Below are positions 1 through 8,689 of a DNA stretch of 64,000 nucleotides, one piece after another (position 1 is the first letter of the stretch; each line of letters opens with the position of its first letter). The notes under the pieces were generated by a model. That model had not been told where the DNA came from, searched no databases, and was given only the letters and a program-made list of their open reading frames with translations. Source of the stretch: Methylomonas sp. GTDB lineage: Bacteria > Pseudomonadota > Gammaproteobacteria > Methylococcales > Methylomonadaceae. The translations under genes and the position numbers were made by a program. Location of the stretch: positions 1 to 64,000 of the forward strand of contig PERU01000009.1 of the NCBI GenBank assembly GCA_002928965.1, given 5' to 3'.

Positions 1-125
1 ATTCAGTGGCAGGAAAGTGGCCGATTGTGTGAGGTCACCAACGGCTGCTTTGTAGCCCTCCAGTTTGCAGAATCTGGGTTTGGCTGACTGGCCGGTTTGG
101 AGAAGCGCGACAGGCCGTTTTGGGT

Positions 126-1810
126 CCAGGCCGTGTAAAAACGTCGACAGAATGAAATAGACCGAAGGTATGGACGAATTCTGTTGAGCTCAGGCCATTC
201 TAAGCAGCTTGTTTTCTGAACGGGGACTCTACAGGTTTATCGGCTAAATTTGACCAAATTGATGCTCAAAGCCATGGCTAATGGGTAAAAAAAGCAATAA
301 TGGCCATCAGGCCACCATTGCCTCCATCAGAGTAACTGTTCCCAGTAAATTCATCACTCTTTTAAGGTTGTATGCCAATACATGCAAACTCATCTCGGTA
401 CTGACACGATCGAGTGTTTTAGTCAAAAAGTGGGTTGAACCCATCCAGGCTTTTAGAGTACCAAAGGGGTGCTCCACTGTTTGCCGCCGGATACGCATAC
501 TATCTGGCGCTCGATCCAAACGTGCCTGCATGGCTTCAAGGACATCTTCATGTTCCCACCGGGAAACACGCCTTTCATTACCCGGGGTGCACTTTGCCTT
601 CAAATCACACTGTCGACAGGCGGAACTCCAATAACGGTGCAAAGTCATGCCATGCTCGACTCTGGATGAACGCCAAACTAAGGATTGGCCGGCCGGACAT
701 TGGTATTCGTTTTTCACAGCATCATATATAAAATCGGCCTTATCAAAACGACCATCGGCTTTAGCACCGGATGTGACGCATTTGGGGACAAACGCTGTAA
801 TCCCGGCTTCTTGGCATTTACGAATTTCTTCACCACTAAAGTAACCACGATCCGCAATGGTACTGAGTTCATCTACACCCATCGCGGCTTTGGCTTGCTC
901 AGCCATGTTGGCTAATTGATTTCGATCATGACCGACGTTGGTCACTTCGTGAGCGACGATCAGGTGATTTTGGGTGTCGACCGCAGTCTGAACATTGTAA
1001 CCGACCATACCGCTACCGCGACCACTCGTCGCCATGGATCGTGCATCAGGATCGGTGAGAGAGATTTGCTTATCCGGAGTTTTTTCTAATTCGGTTTCGA
1101 GGGTATCAAGCTTGGCCATTTGCGCTTTCAACATCGCAATTTTTTCTTGCAGACGTTGGATTTTGGCTTCAGTAAAATCAGCTTTTTCCTGACGATCTGC
1201 CGTCTCTAGTGCGGATAGATAGCGTTCGATGCTGGCTTCGATTTGTTCGCGGCGGCGTTTGATCTTATTGGTAGTAAAGTTATTGTCACGATTGTTCACC
1301 GCTTTGAATTTGCTGCCATCGATGGCAACGGTGGCTTCTGTTAACAAATTCAACTTCCGGCACAGCATGACAAACTGACTACAGACCTTGCGGATAGCTT
1401 TGCCGTTATTTTTGCGAAAGTTGGCGATGGTTTTGAAATCGGGTGTCAAACGCTCCAGTAACCAAATCAGCTCCAGATTGCGTTGGCTTTCGCGTTCCAG
1501 GCGGCGACTGGATTGAATTCGGTTTAAGTAACCGTAGATGTATAGCTTAAGAAGAATAGCGGGATGATAGGCTGGGCGTCCTGTTTTCATGGGAGAAACC
1601 CCATCGAATCCTAATTTGCCCAGATCGAGCTGTTCTACAAATACATCGACCACGCGAACAGGATTATCGTCAGCAACATAATCTTCCAGTTGCTCAGGAA
1701 ACAGGGTTATCTGACTTCGGTCTGTACTTTGAATGAAGCGTTTCATCTGCACTCCCGGTTGATTGGCCGTGAGCTTATTTTACCAAATCTTGCGTTTTGA
1801 CACAGCCTGG
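126..1810 (-). mobile_element. IS1182-family insertion sequence, apparently complete
   Basis: A 1.69 kb element bounded by imperfect 18-bp terminal inverted repeats: ccaggccgtgtaaaaacg at 126-143 and cgttttgacacagcctgg at 1793-1810, which match as inverted repeats at 16 of 18 positions. It carries a single intact transposase gene on the minus strand. The repeats start close to the gene ends, as usual for IS1182-type elements. I could not define a clear target-site duplication: the flanks gggt (left) and gtcg (right) do not match, so the exact ends may be off by a few bases. It lies beside the NO-stress/glgC block and does not interrupt a recognisable gene. Confidence 0.8.
307..1746 (-). CDS. 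IS1182-family transposase (DUF772 + DDE domain)
   Basis: A 479-aa DDE transposase that would excise and reinsert the surrounding element. The N-terminal ~100 residues carry the DUF772-type region (GRPAYHPAILLKLYIYGYL, then RRLERESQRNLELIWLL). The middle holds a charged helical stretch. The catalytic triad is visible: D in ATVAIDGSKFKAV, D in STIADRGYFS, and E in RRQTVEHPFGTLKAWMG. A cysteine-rich patch (CPAG...CRQCDLKAKC) is typical of the family. I use the ATG at 1746 because GGGAG lies 5 nt upstream; an in-frame GTG at 1752 is possible. No frameshift is seen, so it is probably functional. Confidence 0.93.
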   Translation of the reverse strand: MKRFIQSTDRSQITLFPEQLEDYVADDNPVRVVDVFVEQLDLGKLGFDGVSPMKTGRPAYHPAILLKLYIYGYLNRIQSSRRLERESQRNLELIWLLERLTPDFKTIANFRKNNGKAIRKVCSQFVMLCRKLNLLTEATVAIDGSKFKAVNNRDNNFTTNKIKRRREQIEASIERYLSALETADRQEKADFTEAKIQRLQEKIAMLKAQMAKLDTLETELEKTPDKQISLTDPDARSMATSGRGSGMVGYNVQTAVDTQNHLIVAHEVTNVGHDRNQLANMAEQAKAAMGVDELSTIADRGYFSGEEIRKCQEAGITAFVPKCVTSGAKADGRFDKADFIYDAVKNEYQCPAGQSLVWRSSRVEHGMTLHRYWSSACRQCDLKAKCTPGNERRVSRWEHEDVLEAMQARLDRAPDSMRIRRQTVEHPFGTLKAWMGSTHFLTKTLDRVSTEMSLHVLAYNLKRVMNLLGTVTLMEAMVA

Positions 1811-2147
1811 GTCGCCTGGCGACCGTCTGCTCTTCAGATTCATTGCCGGAAAGCTGCCATTGAATTTCGATACCTGAAAGCTGCCGTTCGTCACTGTGTC
1901 CAACAGACCTTTAGCTGCCTAGTCTACCCACCTCAGCTATGTCGCCATTAAGTTCTCAAAGCCGCCGCACAACAACCAATACCCTCGTTAATTTCGAACC
2001 CATTTTGCATGGCTTTTGTGATGGTGACTATGCAAATATCGAAGGTCATGTTTTCTATATCCAGCGGCGCCGTTTGCTGTTGGCAAAATAGCAAAAATCG
2101 CGCAAGAGAATTGAATCCTTCTAGGCCTGCCTGACCCAGCGTGGCAG
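1811..2147. other. Intergenic region between the IS and glgC
   Basis: About 340 bp with no gene I can support. It contains two close copies of a short motif, gaaagctgccRtt, at 1849-1862 and 1876-1889; a third copy occurs near 9292. A 67-codon minus-strand frame (1948-2151) starts on a TTG that overlaps the glgC stop, but it has no recognisable family and no Shine-Dalgarno sequence, so it is not called. Confidence 0.5.
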
Positions 2148-3371
2148 TCAATACACTCGGATTTGTCCTCGCTTACCTTTAGGTACGACTACAATCCCGG
2201 ATGGGCTAATAGGGTAGCGTTGCCGATCAGTTGTGGGGTCATAGCCGATCACAGTGGCCGGTTCGATGAGATTATATCGGCCAATGATGGCACGACGAAG
2301 ACGGGTGCCACTGCCTATGAAGTTGTAGTCCATGATGATGCAATCTTCAATATCGACGTCGCGCTCGATCATTACCTCATGCCGGATCACCGAATTACGA
2401 ATATTGCCCCCATTGATAATGGTCCCTCCGCCAATAATGCTGTTTCGAATTTCACCGCTAATGATCCTGGCTTCCGGCCCGAAATAGTGATCAGAATAAA
2501 TGGGCCAATCGGGATTGAAGGTATCGAACCGAGGCTCCAGTCCAAGCAGGTCCATATGGGCTGCATGATAGGCATCAAGGTTGCCAACATCGCGCCAATA
2601 AGAGTGTTCTTCATAAGTTTTTACGCCTGGGATCCGGTTGGAGGTGAAATCATAAGTGCAGACCTTGTGCGTGCGAATCAGTCTGGGTAGTACATCATGG
2701 CCGAAATCTTTTTCTCCTCGAGCATGAGCTTCTTCCAAAGCATCAATGAGCACATGGGTCTTAAACAGGTAATTACCCATTGAGGAAAAACAGTGTTGCG
2801 GATCGCCAGGAATAGGCTTGGGTTGCGCTGGTTTTTCCTGAAAATCAATGATTCGGAACGAACTATCATGCGTGATGATGCCAAAGTTGTGACCCTGATT
2901 CAATGGCACAGGCAAGGCTGCCACCGTCATATCGGCCTCATGGTCCAAATGAAACTGAACCATTTGGTTAATATCCATGCGATAAATGTGATCGGCACCA
3001 AAGACTGCCACTATGTCGGGGCGGTGATGTTCTATCAACCCCAGGTTCTGATAGACGGCGTCAGCAGTGCCCTGGAACCATTCCGGGCCACCGCGCATCT
3101 GGGCAGGCACGACAGTAACGAAGTGATCCGCAATGATATTCGAAACCGACCATGCCCGTCGTATGTGCTCGATCAGTGATTGGGATTTGTACTGAACCAG
3201 CAAATAGATCGAGTGGATTTCGGAATTAACTAGATTGCTGAGCACAAAATCGACGATGCGGTAACGTCCGCCGAAAGGAACTGCTGGCTTGGAACGCTCT
3301 GCCGTAAGCGGGTTCAGACGAGTGCCTTCGCCACCGGCCAATACTACCGCAAGTACTCTCGGGTTTGCCAT
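2148..3371 (-). CDS. glgC: Glucose-1-phosphate adenylyltransferase (ADP-glucose pyrophosphorylase)
   Basis: A 407-aa enzyme making ADP-glucose from glucose-1-phosphate and ATP, the committed step of bacterial glycogen synthesis (cytoplasm). The N-terminal nucleotidyltransferase domain has AGGEGTRLNPLTAERSKPAV followed by PFGGRYRIVDFVLSN, and FQGTADAVYQN for substrate binding. The C-terminal ~120 residues are hexapeptide-type left-handed beta-helix (IIGGGTIINGGNIRNS...). Length fits the family. Start: ATG at 3371, with GGAGAG 5 nt upstream; an upstream in-frame TTG at 3395 is less likely. It is in the same orientation as the upstream cupin but 140 bp away, so it may have its own promoter. No glgA or glgB is seen in the window. 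Confidence 0.95.
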   Translation of the reverse strand: MANPRVLAVVLAGGEGTRLNPLTAERSKPAVPFGGRYRIVDFVLSNLVNSEIHSIYLLVQYKSQSLIEHIRRAWSVSNIIADHFVTVVPAQMRGGPEWFQGTADAVYQNLGLIEHHRPDIVAVFGADHIYRMDINQMVQFHLDHEADMTVAALPVPLNQGHNFGIITHDSSFRIIDFQEKPAQPKPIPGDPQHCFSSMGNYLFKTHVLIDALEEAHARGEKDFGHDVLPRLIRTHKVCTYDFTSNRIPGVKTYEEHSYWRDVGNLDAYHAAHMDLLGLEPRFDTFNPDWPIYSDHYFGPEARIISGEIRNSIIGGGTIINGGNIRNSVIRHEVMIERDVDIEDCIIMDYNFIGSGTRLRRAIIGRYNLIEPATVIGYDPTTDRQRYPISPSGIVVVPKGKRGQIRVY

Positions 3372-3512
3372 CTTGCTCTCCGATTCTAAAGCCAAATACT
3401 CTCAATGAGAAAACACCTTTGGATCGCCTTTTAACATCGTTTCTTCGCGAGGTGATCCCGGTTGCTTAGCTGAACTGAATTACATCGTGTCGAGACTTCT
3501 GATAATCCAGAT

Positions 3513-3860
3513 TCAGGATCGAATCATCGTAAGAATCATCTTGAATTGCTTCAGTGCCTTAAGACTGTGCGGTTGCTGCGCGGGTATGAGAATCATATCC
3601 CCTCCATGCAAGTGATTGGGTATACCTGCGATGCTGACTTCCGCTTCGCCTTCGAACACCTGCACCAGGGCGTCGAAGGGCGCCGTATGTTCGCTCAGGC
3701 CTTGTCCTTCGTCGAAAGCGAAGATGGTCACGTTACCCGTTGGCTTTTTGACAATTTCGCGGCTGACGATTGAGCCGTCCTGGTAGTTGACCAACTCGCT
3801 GACCCTGGCGATTTCGGCGCCATTGAGTCCTTTGGCCTTGGGTGTGTTTTCTGCTTGCAT
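3513..3860 (-). CDS. Small cupin-domain protein
   Basis: A 115-aa single-domain cupin. The two cupin motifs are recognisable: GQGLSEHTAPFDALVQVFEG and GDMILIPAQQPHSLKA. Motif 1 keeps only one of the usual two histidines, so metal binding may be altered or absent. The start ATG at 3860 is preceded by AAGGTG at 6-7 nt. It lies last in the run of minus-strand genes after norB, with an 81-bp gap to the rubredoxin gene. Such small cupins are often found with stress and redox genes; the substrate is unknown. Confidence 0.8.
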   Translation of the reverse strand: MQAENTPKAKGLNGAEIARVSELVNYQDGSIVSREIVKKPTGNVTIFAFDEGQGLSEHTAPFDALVQVFEGEAEVSIAGIPNHLHGGDMILIPAQQPHSLKALKQFKMILTMIRS

Positions 3861-3941
3861 AATTCACCTTTTCAATCTGTTGTACCAAAGAGACAGAAGC
3901 CCGATATTTTCGAGATCTGTTGTCACGAGTGAAGTGATGGC

Positions 3942-4112
3942 TTATTCCATCAGTTTAAAAAAATCTTTAGGTGCTCCACAGATCGGACAAGACCAGTCAT
4001 CGGGTATATCGGCCCAAAGGGTTCCGGGAGCAAGGCCGCTATCGGGATCGCCCTTTGCTTCATCATAGATATGTTCACATTCCCTGCACTGATACTTTTT
4101 AAAATTGGCCAT
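3942..4112 (-). CDS. Rubredoxin
   Basis: A 56-aa protein beginning [20 protein letters not shown] and ending in [16 protein letters not shown]. The two CxxC pairs (CREC at residues 9-12 and CPIC at 42-45) are the four iron ligands of a classical rubredoxin, and the [12 protein letters not shown] stretch is the family signature. It would act as a one-electron carrier in the cytoplasm. It lies between the glycosylase and the cupin in the minus-strand block downstream of norB, so a role in electron delivery during NO or oxidative stress is plausible but inferred. Confidence 0.95.
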   Translation of the reverse strand: MANFKKYQCRECEHIYDEAKGDPDSGLAPGTLWADIPDDWSCPICGAPKDFFKLME

Positions 4113-4205
4113 GATGATTCTTCAGAATGGATTAGTAATTTGGGTAGATGAAGCAGTCCACGGCAATGCTTTGGATGCCCAAAAGAAAAAAGGATAGCTT
4201 CGCCT

Positions 4206-4787
4206 TCACCTTTCAAGTGCCTCGGTTACGCGCTGCTTAAGCATGGGGAACAACTCCTTCTCGAACCAAGGATTTCGGCTAAGCCAAATATTGTTTCGCG
4301 GACTTGGATGCGGAAGGGGGATTATCTTGGGCCAATGGGATAGCCAACCTCGAACAGTCTCGGTAAGTGACGCGCGTGCTTCGCCGATGTGATACGCCTG
4401 TGCATACTGCCCAACAACCAATGTCACTTCAAGATGGTGCAGGTGACCGAGAAGTTGGCCGCGCCAGGCCGCCGCGCATTCAGACCGTGGAGGAAGGTCA
4501 CCGGATTTACCCGTACCGGGAAAACAAAGGCCCATTGGTAGAATTGCGATCTGTTTCGAGTCGTAAAAGACTTCGCGCGTCACCCCCATCCATTCACGCA
4601 AACGATCACCGCTGGCATCATCGAAAGGTACACCGGAGTCATGAGCTTTTCTGCCGGGTGCTTGGCTGGCAATCAACACTCTAGCCAGCAGATGTATCTG
4701 TAGAATGGGTCGGGGTCCGTGCGGCAGATATGCTGCGCAAATACTGCAGTCTTGCACCTCGGTTAGCAAAGATTCAAATGAGTTCAA
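4206..4787 (-). CDS. Uracil-DNA glycosylase superfamily protein
   Basis: A 193-aa protein of the uracil-DNA glycosylase superfamily. The glycine/proline-rich active-site loop appears as LIASQAPGRKAHDSGVPFDD (residues ~38-57) and the second motif as LPHPSPRN near residue 158. An early Cys pair (CSIC) is present, but the four cysteines needed for an Fe-S family-4 enzyme are not evident. It would remove deaminated bases. Its position in the NO-reductase block is suggestive, because NO-derived species deaminate cytosine. 60 bp separate it from the DUF488 gene. Confidence 0.82.
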   Translation of the reverse strand: MNSFESLLTEVQDCSICAAYLPHGPRPILQIHLLARVLIASQAPGRKAHDSGVPFDDASGDRLREWMGVTREVFYDSKQIAILPMGLCFPGTGKSGDLPPRSECAAAWRGQLLGHLHHLEVTLVVGQYAQAYHIGEARASLTETVRGWLSHWPKIIPLPHPSPRNNIWLSRNPWFEKELFPMLKQRVTEALER

Positions 4788-4847
4788 GGGTGACGTTCCT
4801 CACGGCAGGCGAACAAACCATAGAAGTACATTAATCGCTCTCTCCAG

Positions 4848-5216
4848 CTAACGGAAAAGCCAGTCATTTTCCTGGATCACTATCGCTTGGTTATGCTCTT
4901 CGTCCTTAGCTGCATAGACGAGCGTGACGATACCCTTGTCCAGTTCTTGTTTTAAGAGCCGGATTTGCTCGTGATTGTCCTTGAGTTCAGCGAGATACTG
5001 ATCCTTGAATTCTTCCCATCTGCCAAAATCATGGTCAAACCATTTCCGCAGTTCGGTGCTGGGAGCGATATCTTTGAGCCATAAATCAATGCCTGCTTTT
5101 TCCTTTGTCAAACCACGCGGCCAGAGCTTATCCACGAGAATACGCCGGCCGTCATGCTGGTCCGGCAATTCGTATACCCTTTTAATCTTGATGCTATGGT
5201 TTTCTGGCTGTTGCAT
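4848..5216 (-). CDS. DUF488 family protein (YeaO-like)
   Basis: A 122-aa protein with the family hallmark RILVDKLWPRGLTKEKA near residues 25-41, followed by DLWLKDIAPSTELRKWF and the C-terminal VTLVYAAKDEEHNQAIV. DUF488/YeaO proteins are widespread, small and cytoplasmic, with no settled function. It is in the same orientation as its neighbours, 93 bp downstream of the cupin gene, so probably co-transcribed with the NO-stress block. Confidence 0.9.
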   Translation of the reverse strand: MQQPENHSIKIKRVYELPDQHDGRRILVDKLWPRGLTKEKAGIDLWLKDIAPSTELRKWFDHDFGRWEEFKDQYLAELKDNHEQIRLLKQELDKGIVTLVYAAKDEEHNQAIVIQENDWLFR

Positions 5217-5309
5217 TTGTGAATTGGATTCGCCGGTTGATTTAAAAGAGTAATCACGAGGTATGGTGCAGTGGCATATTTGAAAATTGCTAGGCCAAGC
5301 ACTAACAAT

Positions 5310-5636
5310 TTAATCTTTAAAGATAATTGTGAGCAAAACAACCGAATCAACGACTGCTTTAACTGAGTGCGGATCATCGGGCATTAAATAAAGTAGCTGG
5401 CCGGATGCCAATAGTTGAGTAGTTCCTATTGCTGCGCACTCAATTTCCCCGGTTAGACAATGAATCACACACGGCCCTGATACTTTGTGATCAGCAAATT
5501 CTTTGCCTACCGGAAGAACCAGGCGAACCAGTTCCATTTCATCTGTTTTCACAATGACTTTAGTTTTTTCGTTTGGTACGTCTTGCGCCCAAGTTGCCAA
5601 GTCAACAATTTCACCTGGTGATGCGTGGCCATGAAT
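5310..5636 (-). CDS. Small cupin protein next to norB, probable non-ATG start
   Basis: A small cupin-fold protein with the second cupin motif visible as GQLLYLMPDDPHSVKA. The reading frame has no ATG near its 5' end. A TTG at 5600 gives 96 aa starting MATWAQDV. An ATT at 5636, preceded at 4 nt by GAGG, gives 108 aa with an N-terminus reading (M)HGHASPGEIVDLATWAQ, which resembles small cupins of this type better; an in-frame TGA lies just upstream. I chose 5636, so the start is uncertain. It lies 34 bp downstream of norB and is probably co-transcribed with it. The substrate is unknown. Confidence 0.75.
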   Translation of the reverse strand: MHGHASPGEIVDLATWAQDVPNEKTKVIVKTDEMELVRLVLPVGKEFADHKVSGPCVIHCLTGEIECAAIGTTQLLASGQLLYLMPDDPHSVKAVVDSVVLLTIIFKD

Positions 5637-5670
5637 ATTTCCTCATAAGTTTAAATTTATCAGACACAAG

Positions 5671-7950
5671 CTAATGCACATCCAGCCAGCCTTTGATGGA
5701 TGCGATTGCCAACGGTATGGCGCCAAACAGGATAAATACCAGATCACCGGGCAGACGTAGCCACTCGATCAGGTGCGACCTTTCGCTGCCGATGTAGTCA
5801 AGGCTGCGCGCATGCCAGTATCCATGCTGAACGACATCCCAGACTTGCAACACGCCACTGGGGAATAAGCTCATGATTAACATCAGGGCCAGGCCAACAT
5901 TGGAGCCCAAAAATCCGACCCTTACGTATTTCTCGATGCCGACCCAGCGCAGATCCGAGCTGGTCTGACGCAAAACGAATACCATCAGCGCTAGTGCCAG
6001 CATGCCGAATACGCCCATCATCGCGGCATGTCCATGGTTGGGTGTCAGTTGGGTGCCGACTTCATAGTAGCTGACGATAGGCAGGTTGATTAGAAAGCCG
6101 AAGATGCCAGCGCCGACGAAGTTCCAGAAGCCCACGGCCATCAAGAAATAGAACGTCCATTTATGCGGTATGGCTACCGGTTTGCCGCAGACATCGCAGT
6201 CAGCGCGCGTGGTGCGCACGAAATCCCAGGCATCCAGAGTCAGCAGCGTCAACGGCACCACTTCCAGCACCGAGACCATTGCCGACAGTGCCATATTAAC
6301 GCTGCTCTGGCCGGTAAAATACCAGTGATGGCCGGTGCCAATCAGGCCACCGGCGAAATACAGGATGGCGTCGAGGTAAATCACTCGAAGGGCGACGTTG
6401 CGCTGGGTAAGACCCAGTTGATAAAACAGCAGCGCCACCAGCGTGGTGGCGAAGAATTCAAAGAAACCTTCGACCCATAAATGAATGATCCAGAAGCGCC
6501 AGGTATCGACCACTGTGAAGTTGGTCTTTGCGCCGAAGAAGAGTGCCGGGATGTAGAACAGCGGAATCGCCAGTGAGGCCAGCAAGAACGCTCTGACCAA
6601 CGGTTTCGCTTCTGAGTCGTTCAGGGTATCAGGCTGTAGCAACTTAAATAAAAGCGTAAACCACACCAGCAGGCCGGCGATAAGCAGGTACTGCCACAGG
6701 CGGCCGAGTTCCAGGTATTCCCAGCCTTGGTTGCCAAGCCAGAACCACCATTGACCCAGGATTTGTGAAATCCCCGCCCACTCGCCTAACAGGCTGCCGC
6801 CTATGACCACGGCGAAAGCACCGAACAGTAGATGAACCCAGCCAGCGAACCAGCGTGGCTCATCGGTGCGCAGTGAACGGCCGATAAACAAGGCCGCGGC
6901 GACAAAGGCGGTAGCGATCCAGAAAACGGCTAGTTGCAGATGCCAGGTGCGCATCAGATTGCTGGGAAATAGCTTCTCCAGTTCAAAGCCGTAAAAACTG
7001 CCCGGATCGGCACGATAGTGTGCCGTTGCACCGCCCACCAAGGTCTGGGCAAACAACAGCAGCGCCACCACCACGAAAAATTTCACCAGGGCTAGCTGAC
7101 CGGCGCTGGCTTGCCCAGGCAGCAGATGAGGGTGTACATGCTGTCCGCTGCTAATCCAACCGAGATAATTGAATTTGCCGAACATCAATAGCACGATTCC
7201 AATACCGGCCAGCAGCACGGTAAGACTCAACGCACTCCACAGTAGTGCGCCGGGGACTGGCGTATTACCGACGCTGGGGTCGTATGGAAAATTGTTGGTG
7301 TAGGAGTAGTTCTCGCCGGGGCGGTTGGCCACCGAGGCCCAGGCAGTCCATGTGATGAAGGCGGTAAACTGGCGCAGTTCAGTCGGATCGCTGATCAATC
7401 CACGCTTGAGTCCGCCATTCCGTTCAGGATTCAGGAAATAATCCGTCCAATAAGCAATCTGCTTACGATAGGCGGATGTCTCCGGCTCGGTCAGACGTAA
7501 CGTTGCGCTAGCGGCATCATAATGATTGGTCTTTAGCTCGACTGCGGTTTGTGCATACACTGCGGCCAATTGGCCGGGCGTGAGTGCGGAAAGTGGCTGT
7601 TGGTATTGCTGCTGGGCAATGATCGTCGCCGTATCCTCGCCGATACGGTGCAATGCCTCGGCCGAATAATCCGGCCCCAGGTATGCGCCATGCCCCCAGA
7701 TACTGCCGTTGTTCATCAATCCGTATTTGAGAAAGATAGCCTGCCCTTCTTTGATTTCATCGCCGGAAAACAGACGAACGCCTTGTGCATCAAGGATTTG
7801 GGCCGGAATCGGTGGGGCATTGCGATAGGCCAGCGATGTTATGCCGATCAGCCCTGCAAAACCCAGCACCATCACAATCAGCACCGTGCGCAGCCACCAG
7901 GGAGACAACACAGGGGCTTCTATCGTTAAGGGATGCGCGGCGACATTCAT
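5671..7950 (-). CDS. norB: Quinol-dependent nitric oxide reductase (qNOR)
   Basis: A 759-aa inner-membrane enzyme reducing two NO to N2O with electrons from quinol. The long N-terminal extension with a soluble domain (residues ~45-220) between TM1 and the main body is the qNOR architecture, which replaces the separate cytochrome NorC. Conserved blocks include GGATAHYRADPGSFYGFELE, the metal-site helix HLWVEGFFEFFAT, GTGHHWYFTG with the tandem histidines, and TPNHGHAAMMGVFGMLALAL. About 14 membrane segments are evident, and the length is standard. It follows the flavin reductase by 16 bp. In an aerobe it could serve NO detoxification or partial denitrification. Confidence 0.96.
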   Translation of the reverse strand: MNVAAHPLTIEAPVLSPWWLRTVLIVMVLGFAGLIGITSLAYRNAPPIPAQILDAQGVRLFSGDEIKEGQAIFLKYGLMNNGSIWGHGAYLGPDYSAEALHRIGEDTATIIAQQQYQQPLSALTPGQLAAVYAQTAVELKTNHYDAASATLRLTEPETSAYRKQIAYWTDYFLNPERNGGLKRGLISDPTELRQFTAFITWTAWASVANRPGENYSYTNNFPYDPSVGNTPVPGALLWSALSLTVLLAGIGIVLLMFGKFNYLGWISSGQHVHPHLLPGQASAGQLALVKFFVVVALLLFAQTLVGGATAHYRADPGSFYGFELEKLFPSNLMRTWHLQLAVFWIATAFVAAALFIGRSLRTDEPRWFAGWVHLLFGAFAVVIGGSLLGEWAGISQILGQWWFWLGNQGWEYLELGRLWQYLLIAGLLVWFTLLFKLLQPDTLNDSEAKPLVRAFLLASLAIPLFYIPALFFGAKTNFTVVDTWRFWIIHLWVEGFFEFFATTLVALLFYQLGLTQRNVALRVIYLDAILYFAGGLIGTGHHWYFTGQSSVNMALSAMVSVLEVVPLTLLTLDAWDFVRTTRADCDVCGKPVAIPHKWTFYFLMAVGFWNFVGAGIFGFLINLPIVSYYEVGTQLTPNHGHAAMMGVFGMLALALMVFVLRQTSSDLRWVGIEKYVRVGFLGSNVGLALMLIMSLFPSGVLQVWDVVQHGYWHARSLDYIGSERSHLIEWLRLPGDLVFILFGAIPLAIASIKGWLDVH

Positions 7951-7966
7951 GGTGTTTCAGCTTTCA

Positions 7967-8689
7967 TCAGTAACCTGAAAACTCTTCCGCGCGGATGCTG
8001 TCTTCATCGACACCTGCTTCGTTCAACATATCACGCATCGCCTTTACCATCGAGGCTGGACCGTCTATGTAAAAAATGGGCAGCGTCAGATCGTCGATGA
8101 ACTTCAGCAGCATGGCCTTATTGATATACCCTGTTTCGCCATGCCATTCGCAACTGGACTTTTCCATCTGCGTCATCGTACCGGTAAAGGTATAATTGGG
8201 GTTGTTGGCGTGTGCTGTGGACAAATTGTCCAGAAAGGCCGCATCTTCCGGTCTTCGATTAGCATAAAAGACCAGGATTCGGTGCGGAACCCGATCATGC
8301 AAAGCTTGCAGCACAATGCTTCTTACCGGTGTAACGCCTATACCACCGGTAAGAAAAACCGCCGGAACACTGGCATTGTTATGTAGGGTGAACGAGCCAT
8401 AAGGTCCATCTAACATCACCTCGGTGCCGGGCTGCATGGTTTTTAATACCCGCTTAAACGCCGTATCACGCATGCGGGTCGCAAAAATAAGGTCGTCTTC
8501 GTAAGGGGCGCTGGCAAACGAAAACGCTCGCCTATTGCCTTCGGCATCTGTTTCAGCGGGATTTATCAATGTCAGGTTGCCGAATTGACCCGCTTTGAAG
8601 CTTAACCCGGGAGGCTTTTCAAAATGAAACGCCATGGTTCCTTCAGCAGTTTCGCGGTTGCATTTCAGTTTGACGGTATATTTGGACAT
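7967..8689 (-). CDS. FAD/NAD(P)-binding oxidoreductase (ferredoxin-NADP+ reductase-like)
   Basis: A 240-aa flavoprotein reductase. The N-terminal FAD-binding barrel has RAFSFASAPYE (flavin RxxS motif) and the C-terminal domain has the NAD(P)-binding GGIGVTPVRSIV. It ends with IRAEEFSGY, typical of FNR-like reductases. No 2Fe-2S cysteine motif is present, so it needs an external acceptor. The start ATG at 8689 has GGGGAG upstream. It is the first gene of the NO block, with norB 16 bp downstream. Supplying electrons to rubredoxin or to NO metabolism is inference. Confidence 0.88.
   Translation of the reverse strand: MSKYTVKLKCNRETAEGTMAFHFEKPPGLSFKAGQFGNLTLINPAETDAEGNRRAFSFASAPYEDDLIFATRMRDTAFKRVLKTMQPGTEVMLDGPYGSFTLHNNASVPAVFLTGGIGVTPVRSIVLQALHDRVPHRILVFYANRRPEDAAFLDNLSTAHANNPNYTFTGTMTQMEKSSCEWHGETGYINKAMLLKFIDDLTLPIFYIDGPASMVKAMRDMLNEAGVDEDSIRAEEFSGY

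Noticed and set aside
1948-2151. 67-codon minus-strand frame overlapping the glgC stop
   Set aside because: TTG start, no Shine-Dalgarno sequence and no recognisable family; it overlaps intergenic repeat motifs.
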